A DNA stretch of 64,000 nt from Reinekea marinisedimentorum (GTDB lineage: Bacteria; Pseudomonadota; Gammaproteobacteria; Pseudomonadales; Natronospirillaceae). The notes beneath the pieces are model-generated. The model searched no databases, was not told the origin of the DNA, and saw nothing but the letters and a program-made list of their open reading frames with translations. The translations under genes were made by a program, and so were the position numbers. Of the stretch, positions 38,320 through 47,033 are shown piece after piece (within the stretch, counting starts at the first letter, position 1; every line of letters starts with the position of its first letter). The stretch covers positions 124,001 to 188,000 of the forward strand of contig NZ_SLZR01000006.1 in the NCBI RefSeq assembly GCF_004341165.1, read 5' to 3'.

Positions 38320-39549
38320 ATGCTGATGCTCCGATTAGCATTCCGCAACATCCTGCGCAATAAGCGGCGTACCGTGCTGACCATGCTCAGCATGTTGGGT
38401 GGCTATGTTTTGCTGGTGTTGTCGCTTTCTGTGCAGAATGGCAGCTATGAGCAGGTGATCGATTTCTTCACCAAAGACAGTACCGGTCACGCGCAGATCA
38501 GTGAAGTTGGTTATCAGCAACGGGCAACGCTCTACAAGGCGGTGCCGGCCAGCGATGCCTTCTATCAGCAGCTTACTTCTTTGCCGCTGGTGAGTGCCGC
38601 GGCACCACGCATTAAGAGTGGCGCACTGGCCTATGGCGAAACAAAAAGCTTCCCTGTTCAGGTTGTGGGTGTTGATGCGCAAAAAGAAGCCGGGCTTTCG
38701 TTTCTGGCTGAAAAAATCAAACAGGGCCGTTACTTCAATGCACAGCCGAACAGCGACGGCTATTTTGAGGTAATGGTTGGCGCTGCCGTTGCCCGGCAAT
38801 TGCAGGTGGCGCTGGGTGATGAACTGGTACTGATCTCGCAAGGTGCTGATGGCTCGCTGGCCAACGATCTGTTCAGCATTGTCGGCCTGATCGGTTCAAC
38901 GGAAAGCCTGGATGCGCGCACTGTTTATCTGCCGCTGCTGGCCGCCCAGAATTTTTTTGCTATGCCGGGTGAGGCTCACTATTGGGTTGTTTTGGCAGGC
39001 AATTACCGGCAAAGCGACGAACTGACGGCACAACTGAACCAGTGGCTGGCGGATAGGCCCGAGCTTGAGGCGGCCAGTTGGAAGGTGGTGTCCGAAGAAT
39101 TCTACAAAACCATGCAGGCCGATATTGAAGGCGGCTATATCTTTTATTACATCATTATCTTTCTGGTGTGTATTGGCGTGCTCAATACCGTACTGATGTC
39201 TGTGCTCGAGCGAACCGGTGAGTTTGGTGTACTGAAGGCCATTGGCACGTCGCCCTCGCGGTTGTTCTTTTTAATCATTCAGGAAACCCTGTTACTGGCA
39301 GGCTTGAGTTGCCTTTTCGGTTTGTTGGCTGCTTTGCCGCTGAACTACTGGCTGGCCAGCACCGGCTTTGCCTTACCCGAGCCGATGGAGATTTCCGGTG
39401 TTGTTATGGCCCACATGAAGGGGCAGTGGGACCTGGCTGTGTTTGTAGAGCCGGCGTTGATTGTCATTGGCTCGGTTGCTCTGATCGCTGTGTTTCCGGC
39501 GTTGAAAGCGGCACGCATTGTACCGGTTGATGCCATGAGGGGGCTGTAA
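38320..39549 (+). CDS. ABC permease, FtsX/MacB/LolC-type, first
   Basis: The 409-residue protein has the LolC/LolE/MacB layout: helix near 18-38 after a basic start (FRNILRNKRRT), a large periplasmic domain (about 45-265), then three helices at about 270-300, 320-345 and 375-400. The FtsX core shows ERTGEFGVLKAIGTSP. It pairs with the next gene. The type usually extracts substrates from the outer leaflet of the inner membrane instead of importing solutes. Confidence 0.88.
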   Translation: MLMLRLAFRNILRNKRRTVLTMLSMLGGYVLLVLSLSVQNGSYEQVIDFFTKDSTGHAQISEVGYQQRATLYKAVPASDAFYQQLTSLPLVSAAAPRIKSGALAYGETKSFPVQVVGVDAQKEAGLSFLAEKIKQGRYFNAQPNSDGYFEVMVGAAVARQLQVALGDELVLISQGADGSLANDLFSIVGLIGSTESLDARTVYLPLLAAQNFFAMPGEAHYWVVLAGNYRQSDELTAQLNQWLADRPELEAASWKVVSEEFYKTMQADIEGGYIFYYIIIFLVCIGVLNTVLMSVLERTGEFGVLKAIGTSPSRLFFLIIQETLLLAGLSCLFGLLAALPLNYWLASTGFALPEPMEISGVVMAHMKGQWDLAVFVEPALIVIGSVALIAVFPALKAARIVPVDAMRGL

Positions 39550-39552
39550 CTC

Positions 39553-40782
39553 ATGAACCTTATCTTCAAGCTGGCACTGCGAAATATTGCGCGTAACAAG
39601 CGCCGGACGGCGCTGACGGTTTTGCTGATCAGCATGACGCTGGCATTGTTGATATTTTCCGATGGTTATATGAAGGCCATGTCGGATGTGATGATCCGCT
39701 CGGCCACGCGCCTGTACCCCGGCGATGCGCAGATCCATCAGGTCGGGTACAGAGCAGAATATGATGCCGAGCTGCCGGTAAACTCGCCGGATGCGTTGCT
39801 GGAAAAACTGCAAAGCCACCCGCTGGTGCAAAGCTATACCGTGCGCACCATGGATTTCGGTATGGTGTCGAGTACCGCCAATAATCTTTCCGTGCAGGTG
39901 GTGGGCATTCGCGCTGAAAGCGAAGCGCAGGTTTCTAAATTGAAGCAAAGCATCGTTGCCGGACGCTACCTTTCCGACGACGACGCAGAAACCCAAATTT
40001 TGATAGGCACACGCCTGGCCGAAGAGCTGGAAGCCAAACCGGGTGACCGGCTGGTGGTTTCTCTGAACAACTATGAAACTCAGGAAATTGAGCAGCGCTT
40101 GTTCCGCGTCACCGGTATTTTCAAAATGAACTCCAAGTTTTTTGATGAGGGGCTGGTCTTTATTCAGTTACCGTTGGCGCAGCAGATGCTGGGGTTAGGC
40201 TCTGCCATTCATGAAATTGCGTTTAACTTTCAGCAGGAAACACTCTCTGGCGATAAATCTCTGGCCATCTGGCGTGAGCTTTCAATCGCAAACAACCTTG
40301 CTGAAGGCTGGAAAACCCTGATGCCTGAGCTTGCCTCCATGATCGGCATGTTTGATTACAGCATGTTTATTGTCGGCGGCATTCTGTTTGTGGTCGCGAT
40401 TCTGGGGGTGGTGAATGCCATGTTTATGTCGATCTATGAACGCACTTACGAATTCGGCGTGATACTCGCCATTGGCACCCGCAGGCTGACCATCTTCAAG
40501 CTGATCATGACGGAAGGCCTTATGTTGTGCCTGGTCTCGCTGGTCATTGGTGCAGTCATCGGCACTGTCGCGGTGTTGTGGGTTGCGCATATGGGAATCG
40601 ATTACGGCGATATGGATTTTTCCGGTGTGGCCTTGGCCGAGGTACTGCGGCCGGAGCTCAGATGGCAGCAGTTTACAGAGCTGCCGTTCGCCGTTTTTTT
40701 GATGACCATGCTGGCATCGGTGTACCCGGCGATTCATGCCGCGCGTATTGTTCCGGCGAAAGCCTTGCACCGGAGTTTATAG
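39553..40782 (+). CDS. ABC permease, FtsX/MacB/LolE-type, second
   Basis: The 409-residue protein has the same layout as its neighbour: LRNIARNKRRTALT at the start, a periplasmic domain to about residue 270, then three helices, with ERTYEFGVILAIGTR in the FtsX core. The two are diverged copies of identical length, implying a heterodimer as in LolCE. It lies 3 bp after the first permease and 9 bp before the ATPase. Confidence 0.88.
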   Translation: MNLIFKLALRNIARNKRRTALTVLLISMTLALLIFSDGYMKAMSDVMIRSATRLYPGDAQIHQVGYRAEYDAELPVNSPDALLEKLQSHPLVQSYTVRTMDFGMVSSTANNLSVQVVGIRAESEAQVSKLKQSIVAGRYLSDDDAETQILIGTRLAEELEAKPGDRLVVSLNNYETQEIEQRLFRVTGIFKMNSKFFDEGLVFIQLPLAQQMLGLGSAIHEIAFNFQQETLSGDKSLAIWRELSIANNLAEGWKTLMPELASMIGMFDYSMFIVGGILFVVAILGVVNAMFMSIYERTYEFGVILAIGTRRLTIFKLIMTEGLMLCLVSLVIGAVIGTVAVLWVAHMGIDYGDMDFSGVALAEVLRPELRWQQFTELPFAVFLMTMLASVYPAIHAARIVPAKALHRSL

Positions 40783-40791
40783 GAGCTGCTG

Positions 40792-41487
40792 ATGAAACCG
40801 GTAATAGAAACACGACAACTGGGCCGCTTTTATGGCGAGGGCGATACGCTGGTACGGGCACTGCATCAGGTTGATCTGCAAATAGAACCGGGTGAATTTA
40901 CCGCCATTGTTGGGCCTTCCGGCTCGGGTAAATCAACCTTGCTGCAGTTGATGGGTGGCCTGGATAACCCTGACGAAGGCACGGTGCTGCTCAAAGAAAA
41001 GGCAATATCGGAGATGTCCGGGCGTGAGCTTTCCGATTTCCGCCGTGATCATATCGGCTTTATTTTTCAGGCCTACAACCTGATTCCGGTGTTGAGCGCT
41101 GCCGAAAACTGTGAATACATCATGTTGCTGCAGGGCATTCCCGCCGCTGAACGAAAAGCACGGGTATATGCCATGCTGGAGCAGGTGGGCCTGAAGGGAA
41201 AAGAGCAGCGCCTGCCGAATCAGCTTTCCGGTGGGCAACAGCAGCGCGTTGCCGTTGCCCGCGCGATGGTCAGCAGGCCGGATATTATTCTGGCCGATGA
41301 ACCCACGGCGAATCTGGATTCGCAAACCGGTATGGACCTGCTCGACATGATGCACGAGCTTAACCGTCAGCAGGGCATGACCTTTGTCTTTTCAACCCAC
41401 GATCCAAAAATTATGGAGCGCGCCAGCCGGTTGATTCATATAGAAGACGGCAGGGTGATTGGGGAGCAGCGGCGTGATGAAGGTTAA
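40792..41487 (+). CDS. LolD/MacB-type ABC ATPase
   Basis: The 231-residue ATPase has Walker A GPSGSGKS at 41-48, signature [14 protein letters not shown] and Walker B IILADEPT, all intact. It belongs to the LolD/MacB/FtsE group that drives FtsX-type permeases by mechanotransmission. It overlaps the next gene by 11 bp. GGAG precedes the ATG. Confidence 0.93.
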   Translation: MKPVIETRQLGRFYGEGDTLVRALHQVDLQIEPGEFTAIVGPSGSGKSTLLQLMGGLDNPDEGTVLLKEKAISEMSGRELSDFRRDHIGFIFQAYNLIPVLSAAENCEYIMLLQGIPAAERKARVYAMLEQVGLKGKEQRLPNQLSGGQQQRVAVARAMVSRPDIILADEPTANLDSQTGMDLLDMMHELNRQQGMTFVFSTHDPKIMERASRLIHIEDGRVIGEQRRDEG

Positions 41488-42640
41488 CGCTTCGCTGTTG
41501 CTGTTGCCGCTGATCAGTGCGCCGCTGTTTGCGCTCGATTACGACCAGAGCGTGGAAATCAGTAGCGCACTGCAGCTCAGCGATTACCCCTCTGTCACAG
41601 AAGATGGCAGCACGGTTATCAGTGGTCGTACCGAATGGCAGGGCAGCCTGGAAGGCTTCTGGAACCTGTACCTATACAGCAGCGAAAACACGCAGCTGAA
41701 TGCGCGCTATGGGCTTTCACTGCAGGGCGAAACCCGTCGCGATTTTGTTGGCGATGACGAGGCCTCTACCGCAGACTACCGCGCCTTCGATCTGGATGCG
41801 TTGCTCCTTGGCAGCGAGAGTGACCGTACCCGGTTGTACCAGCAGCTCGACCAGCTCTCGGTCACCTGGTACAGCAACGCGGGCGATTACACCCTTGGCC
41901 GCCAGCCCATTAGCTTCGGCCTGGCTAAGTTTTATTCCCCGGTCGACATCATCTATCCCTTCGATCTATACGCCACCGATACCGATTATCGCCCCGGCGT
42001 GGATGCACTGCGCGGTACCTGGCAGTTGGGTGCGTTGACAGAATTTGACGCTGGCTGGGTGTTCGGCAGTGACAGCGTCCTGTTCAGCCGTTTTAAAGCC
42101 TCCGTCAACAGCATCGATGCCGAAGCTATCGTGCTGGCCATTAATGGTGAAAACCTAAATTTTTCTCTGGGTACGCAAACGGCGATCGACGAGATAGGGC
42201 TCTGGCAGGAAACCGCCTTGCTGCTCGATGAAGATCACCACTACCTGCGGACCACGCTGGGTGCCGATTACACCGTACTGAGTGATCTCTACCTCGTCGC
42301 CGAAGTTCATTACAACGGTGCAGGTGCCCGCTCTGGTTACGACACGAACAGCGCCGGTAATTCTTTCTATCAGCTCGGTGCCATCAGTACGCTGGGCAAA
42401 TGGTATGCAAGCGTGCAGGGCAGTTACCCGGTTAATATTCTGACTTCAGTCTCATCCGGCATCTCTGTGAACCTGAACGATGGCTCTGCGCTTGCCAATC
42501 TGGCTCTGAGTGTGAACGCGACGGATGCAATGAACGTCGATTTATCTGCGGTTCTGCCGCTGGACGACGAGCATAGTTACGACAGTGAGTTTGGGCTTTA
42601 CCCGGCGTACCTGCTGGCAGAGGTTTCCTGGGTTTTTTAG
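41477..42640 (+). CDS. Outer-membrane beta-barrel protein of the cassette
   Basis: The 387-residue product begins at the ATG at 41477, inside the end of the ATPase gene; a TTG at 41459 is rejected. A signal peptide (about 1-19, ending LFA) precedes alternating amphipathic strands, and the last residue is phenylalanine (SWVF), the usual outer-membrane barrel signal. A LGRQPISFG segment near residue 140 recalls DUF1302-like proteins that accompany LolA-like/RND systems. I infer that it receives or exports the cassette's cargo at the outer membrane, but the fold and family need confirmation. Confidence 0.7.
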   Translation: MKVNASLLLLPLISAPLFALDYDQSVEISSALQLSDYPSVTEDGSTVISGRTEWQGSLEGFWNLYLYSSENTQLNARYGLSLQGETRRDFVGDDEASTADYRAFDLDALLLGSESDRTRLYQQLDQLSVTWYSNAGDYTLGRQPISFGLAKFYSPVDIIYPFDLYATDTDYRPGVDALRGTWQLGALTEFDAGWVFGSDSVLFSRFKASVNSIDAEAIVLAINGENLNFSLGTQTAIDEIGLWQETALLLDEDHHYLRTTLGADYTVLSDLYLVAEVHYNGAGARSGYDTNSAGNSFYQLGAISTLGKWYASVQGSYPVNILTSVSSGISVNLNDGSALANLALSVNATDAMNVDLSAVLPLDDEHSYDSEFGLYPAYLLAEVSWVF

Positions 42641-43118
42641 TCTTGAAGTGGTTTAACAAGGTTCGAAAATAAATTATTTCAACCCGTCCTTATCTAAACG
42701 GCTTGCTTGGCTGTTCCCACCGGATTGTTTTTATTTGTTAGTGTATTTACGTTGGTTAATTCAGCGTAATTTTCTACTGAACGTCGGTTGGCTTTTAACG
42801 AATAGACGTTCAAATAATACCCCCTTGATGTGTAAGGCTTTTGAGTGGCTTCTGCTCAACTGTGCCGTGTTTGGATGTGCGGTTTTGCTGTATTTTTTAT
42901 GTCTATATAGTTAATTAAATGGCGCTTTTTCAATTATTTGTGCTGATTTTTTTGCACGTCAATTTTTAGTTCTCTGTAAACCTCGAGTGTTCTACTACCT
43001 TCATTCTGATAGGTATCAAGAGTATGGAAAGTGAAGCGGGTTTCAGCCTGAGCTCTTCGGTATTTTTATTCATTCTGGTGACTCTTGATGTAAATAAGTG
43101 GCCTGAAGGAGATGAATA
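42641..43118. other. 478-bp AT-rich intergenic region
   Basis: It lies between the cassette's barrel gene and the acidic lipoprotein gene, both on the plus strand. ATCAAGAGT at 43015-43023 and ACTCTTGAT at 43081-43089 could pair around a 57-nt loop, just before the ribosome-binding site (GGAGATGAATA) of the lipoprotein gene. I see no gene or known riboswitch. Confidence 0.5.
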
Positions 43119-45566
43119 ATGCAATTAAATAAAATTGGATTGAGTGCCGTTATAGCCATCGCTTTAGCCTTTGCCGGCTGCTCAAGTGGTGGTTCAGATG
43201 GTGATGATTCGACTACCTACTCTGCTTCTGGTGCAGTAGCGAAAGGGATCATTATTGGTGGCCAGGTAACGGCCAGGGAGCTGGTCGATGGCGATTGGGT
43301 TGAACGTGGCTCAGCTATAACGGATGAGTCAGGTGCTTACACCCTTGATATGGAAAACTATCAGGGTGGCATTGTGGTGTTATCTGTTGCGTCGCTGCCA
43401 ACCACGGAAATGATTGATGACGATCCTTCTTCCAGTACCTTTGGTCAATCAATTGCGGCCGATCCAAACCTGGAAATGGACAGCGTTATTGGTTCTGTAG
43501 GCTCTGGTACTGTGAGTAACGTTCCCATTACTCCTTATACACACATGGCGGCGGCAATTGTCGGTAAAACTCTCGAAGCTGGCAGCCCGGTCACTGATGA
43601 TGTGGTCGACAATGCCAACAGTGAGGTTTCGGTATTGGTTGGCTTCGATGTCATAAATACAGCCGTTGTTGATGTTACCAACGCCGATGCCATGGCGAAC
43701 GCCAGTGCTTTTGAGCAGCAGGCGGCAATGCTTTGTGCAGCCGTCACAATGATGGTGGATGAATCAACTTCCCTGGCCGATGTGGTGGATCTTTTAGCAG
43801 ATTCATTTGAAGACGGTATCTTTAGTTCAACGGATGGAATACTAATAAGTGACCTGACCGATGCCTGGTCTGCGATTGCATCGAATACCGCGTTTGACGA
43901 CCTGGTTGATGATACCGTCATCCTGCAAATTGAGAATAAAACAGCAGCCATCAATACGGCTGTCGCTGCCAGTGGTGATGGAAGCTATAACCCAGAGCCC
44001 AGCGGCAATGCGGGTGACCCCGATATTGTGATCGCTAAAGCTGTGATGAGCGATATGAGATCCCTGGTCAACAATATGCTTGAGACCGATTATGACACGC
44101 CTCTCGATCTCGTTGCCGATGAAGCTGGAGATGTTGTTGATCTGTTTGATCGTGATATGGCTGCTATTGCTGAATTCACCGAGCTTGGAATTCAAACTAT
44201 GCTGGAAGAGCTTTCGCTGAGCAATGATGTGTATTTAGAAGAGCTGGAATTAAATTCGACAACAGCGGTTCAGGTCGAAGTCTATGACGAATTGGTTTAT
44301 CTGGGGGATTTAACCTTATCTGTTACCGACCCTGTGGCGGGTGCGCAAATAGTCTTATCCGGTACGTTAACCGGTTCAGGGGAGGATGCTGCCAGTGTCG
44401 TTTATAACGATTTAACGCTCAGTACGAATGTTCCGTTGGAAGATTTTCTAAATCTAATGACCGATCAGACGACCTACAGCCTGGAGGTCAGCGGTTCCGT
44501 CAGTAGTGCGGACAGCAGTATTGGAATGACAGACGGTACGGTGACGGTTGTAGCAGAAGAACCTGTTTCGGAGGGCGTCGAACCCTCGTTCAGCAGTATT
44601 AGCCTGTCGGATATGACGCTGGTACTGGATTCTGATGGCGGTACCTTTACCGGTACAGCCGGCTTTAGTTTCGTTGCTGTTGACGAGGCCAGTGTGTCTG
44701 CTCCGCTCTATGGCGATATCGCTTTTCTGACTTTGAGTAGTGTCGATTTGAGTGGTGATTTTGCGCTGGATAGCGGAGCTGAGTTCGCAGCATCTGTTAG
44801 CCTTGATCTCTCCAACTCCGATACCTTTGATATAGCCGCATTCCTCAATCAGCACAATGTGGTTTATGTATGGATGTACGATGTTCTTAGCCAAACTGAA
44901 ATTGATAACCTCGTTGCTACGGGCTTGCTGGCTAATGATTATTGGGAGCTAGACTATGGACATTATTGGAATAGTACGTTTGCGTGGACATACGATGATG
45001 TTAATGGCTGGTTAGAGGCCGATGGTTCTTATGCCAGTTTTGCAGCTGTTGTAGATCCGGAAGCCGCGCTGGCAGAAGCCATGACCAGTACGAGTGAATA
45101 TGATGTCTGGTGGATCGATCTCTGGGCCAGCTCAACGGGTGAGAGTGAACTGGAGGCAGAGATTGAATTGGGTTCATTGGATGAAACAGAAAATAGCTTC
45201 CTACAGTTAGAGTTCACACTCAGTACGGCGTTAACCGGTATTTCCGGTATGCCGAACATCGAGGTAACGGCAACGGTTGTTCGCAGCGCGCTGAATGCGG
45301 GTTCCGCTGTTGTGCAGCTGAACTGGGACGATGACCTCTATGTCATGACATTGGCAGTGGATGATTTTGACAATGAAATAGCCTCACTGACCATTACTAA
45401 CCCTGATAATGCCAGTTTGATTCTGACTAACATCGATGACGATGAATCCATGGATGAACTGACGGGTGAGCTATTGGTTGGTGATAGTAAGATCGCTGAT
45501 ATTGAAACGTTGGATAACGGCCTGGTTAAGATTACCTATATCGATGAAACCATCGAAATATTCTAA
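43119..45566 (+). CDS. Large acidic lipoprotein, function unknown
   Basis: The 815-residue product has a lipoprotein signal with FAGC, lipidating C20. A short regulatory-like beta domain follows (about 35-100: SASGAVAKGIIIGGQVTAR, TDESGAYTLDM), then a helical segment to about 300 and a long beta-rich stretch rich in D, S, T and V to the end. It is strongly acidic with few lysines. I do not recognise the family; marine gammaproteobacteria carry many such surface or periplasmic lipoproteins. A GGAGATGAATA ribosome-binding region precedes the ATG. It is followed after 12 bp by an outer-membrane protein gene, so the two probably act together. Confidence 0.75.
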   Translation: MQLNKIGLSAVIAIALAFAGCSSGGSDGDDSTTYSASGAVAKGIIIGGQVTARELVDGDWVERGSAITDESGAYTLDMENYQGGIVVLSVASLPTTEMIDDDPSSSTFGQSIAADPNLEMDSVIGSVGSGTVSNVPITPYTHMAAAIVGKTLEAGSPVTDDVVDNANSEVSVLVGFDVINTAVVDVTNADAMANASAFEQQAAMLCAAVTMMVDESTSLADVVDLLADSFEDGIFSSTDGILISDLTDAWSAIASNTAFDDLVDDTVILQIENKTAAINTAVAASGDGSYNPEPSGNAGDPDIVIAKAVMSDMRSLVNNMLETDYDTPLDLVADEAGDVVDLFDRDMAAIAEFTELGIQTMLEELSLSNDVYLEELELNSTTAVQVEVYDELVYLGDLTLSVTDPVAGAQIVLSGTLTGSGEDAASVVYNDLTLSTNVPLEDFLNLMTDQTTYSLEVSGSVSSADSSIGMTDGTVTVVAEEPVSEGVEPSFSSISLSDMTLVLDSDGGTFTGTAGFSFVAVDEASVSAPLYGDIAFLTLSSVDLSGDFALDSGAEFAASVSLDLSNSDTFDIAAFLNQHNVVYVWMYDVLSQTEIDNLVATGLLANDYWELDYGHYWNSTFAWTYDDVNGWLEADGSYASFAAVVDPEAALAEAMTSTSEYDVWWIDLWASSTGESELEAEIELGSLDETENSFLQLEFTLSTALTGISGMPNIEVTATVVRSALNAGSAVVQLNWDDDLYVMTLAVDDFDNEIASLTITNPDNASLILTNIDDDESMDELTGELLVGDSKIADIETLDNGLVKITYIDETIEIF

Positions 45567-45578
45567 AAGGATTAGTTA

Positions 45579-46679
45579 TTGATACGACGCTTCATTAACA
45601 ATGCCCGCGGTTGCGGGCATTTCCTTGGGTGTTCGCTGTTGAGTTTTATCGTCGCTGCGAGCACTCCGGCAGAGCTGAATGCCGAGCCTTATGTGTCTGC
45701 TGATTACTTCATTTACAGTGAGCCTGTTTCTGTTTCTACCGCCTTGAATGAATTGCTGGGCGATTTCAGCGCCGGTGAGCGTGCCTACTTTTACCGCTGG
45801 TACGAAGTCGGAATTGTTTTCGATAATCGTTGGGGTTTTGGTTATGTTGATCGGCGGGATTATTCGCTGAGGTTTTCCCGCGATGCCGCAGAACTGGTCG
45901 GTACTGTTGTGAACGGCGATGAGTTGGAAACGGGTCGTGAATACGACATTACTCTGGAGTCGTATGGTGTCGACAGTGAAGGTATGCGGTTTTTTGTTCG
46001 CCCCGACTTAAAGCCCTGGCTGAATATGGAGGTTGGGCTTTCGTTATTGAAGTCTTACTCTCTGCTCGACGGTAGCGTTTCCGGAACGGCGTCTGCTGTT
46101 GCATCCGATGAATATGAATATTCTTTGGCCGTTGATTATTACTATACGGACGACATTCTGTTTGAACGTAGTGTCGAGGATGTCACCGGCTTTGGCGCTA
46201 CACTGGATATAGCCCTGTCCGCGCAGTTGAATGCTAACTGGCGCTGGGATGTTAGAGTTCATGACCTGTTGGGTGCGCTGTATTGGGAGGACGTGCCCAA
46301 TACCCTGGCAGAAGCCTATAGCGATAGAGTCACCGTTACCGAAGCGGGCTATGCCGAATGGGATCCGGCCGTTTCCGGGGTTGAAACCAACGAAGATTAT
46401 GTTCAATGGCTGGAGCGCAGGATTAACAGCGAGCTTTATTGCCGCTATGGAAGGCTGCGTTGCGGTATTGGTGCTCAATATTGGGTTGATGATTTATTAA
46501 CCCGTGCCGGTATCGGTTATCAGTTCAAAAAATTAAATTTTTTTGGCTGGTATTGGCGGGAAAGCTCCGCTGTCGAGCTTGCCGTCTCCTGGCCGGTGCT
46601 TTCTGTCAGTGCCGGTGTCGATAATATTAACCCTGAAGAGGTCAAAGCGGCTTTCGTTGCTGTAATGCTGAATTATTAG
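45579..46679 (+). CDS. Predicted outer-membrane protein paired with the acidic lipoprotein
   Basis: The 366-residue product starts at TTG 45579 with AAGGA about ten bases upstream. A signal peptide (about 1-36, ending LNA) is followed by alternating strands rich in tyrosine, tryptophan and phenylalanine, and the chain ends in tyrosine (AVMLNY), as expected for a beta barrel. I recognise no family. Codons 7-15 fold into a strong hairpin (listed separately), which could control its translation relative to the lipoprotein. It is convergent with the flhB-like gene, 18 bp away. Confidence 0.6.
   Translation: MIRRFINNARGCGHFLGCSLLSFIVAASTPAELNAEPYVSADYFIYSEPVSVSTALNELLGDFSAGERAYFYRWYEVGIVFDNRWGFGYVDRRDYSLRFSRDAAELVGTVVNGDELETGREYDITLESYGVDSEGMRFFVRPDLKPWLNMEVGLSLLKSYSLLDGSVSGTASAVASDEYEYSLAVDYYYTDDILFERSVEDVTGFGATLDIALSAQLNANWRWDVRVHDLLGALYWEDVPNTLAEAYSDRVTVTEAGYAEWDPAVSGVETNEDYVQWLERRINSELYCRYGRLRCGIGAQYWVDDLLTRAGIGYQFKKLNFFGWYWRESSAVELAVSWPVLSVSAGVDNINPEEVKAAFVAVMLNY
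45600..45621 (+). promoter_or_regulatory. Hairpin over the start of the outer-membrane protein gene
   Basis: AATGCCCGC and GCGGGCATT form a perfect 9-bp stem with a GGTT loop, 33 bp after the lipoprotein stop and within codons 7-15 of the next gene. Only TTCC follows, so it is a weak terminator at best; it may lower expression of the second gene. Confidence 0.45.
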
Positions 46680-46697
46680 TGCAATTGAAGTGCAGTA

Positions 46698-47033
46698 CTA
46701 AACATCCGAATAAGTCTTTCTCACCTTATCATAAGCCGCCTTCGTCGCCGTGGGCGAAAAGCCTTCCGGCACCTCATTCCGGGCAAAGTAAGCAAAGGCG
46801 ATCGCGCTGGCAACCCATTCGAACAGCTGCGGTGGCACGGCATCGCCAATGTTAATTTGGGTGAGCAGGTTTACCAGGTCTTCATCTTCATAAACCGGCA
46901 CCTTGTGCTCTTTCGCCAGTTGCAGAATTTCCTTCGCCTGTTCGTTCTCGCCAATGGCCGAAACGATGGGTGTTTTCCGGCCCTTGTACTGCAGCGTGGC
47001 CACTTTATTGGGTTCGGTTTCTTTCGGGCTCAT
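46698..47033 (-). CDS. Orphan FlhB C-terminal-like protein
   Basis: The 111-residue protein matches only the cytoplasmic C-terminal part of FlhB-type export switch proteins: LQYKGRKTPIVSAIG, LAKEHKVPVYEDEDL and the following helical end. The membrane domain and the NPTH self-cleavage site are absent; the sequence begins where the cleaved fragment begins. It overlaps the fliK-like gene by 4 bp. Small FlhB-like proteins of this type (FhlX/YlqH) are known in other bacteria, where they can support flagellar export. Role here is inferred only. Confidence 0.8.
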   Translation of the reverse strand: MSPKETEPNKVATLQYKGRKTPIVSAIGENEQAKEILQLAKEHKVPVYEDEDLVNLLTQINIGDAVPPQLFEWVASAIAFAYFARNEVPEGFSPTATKAAYDKVRKTYSDV

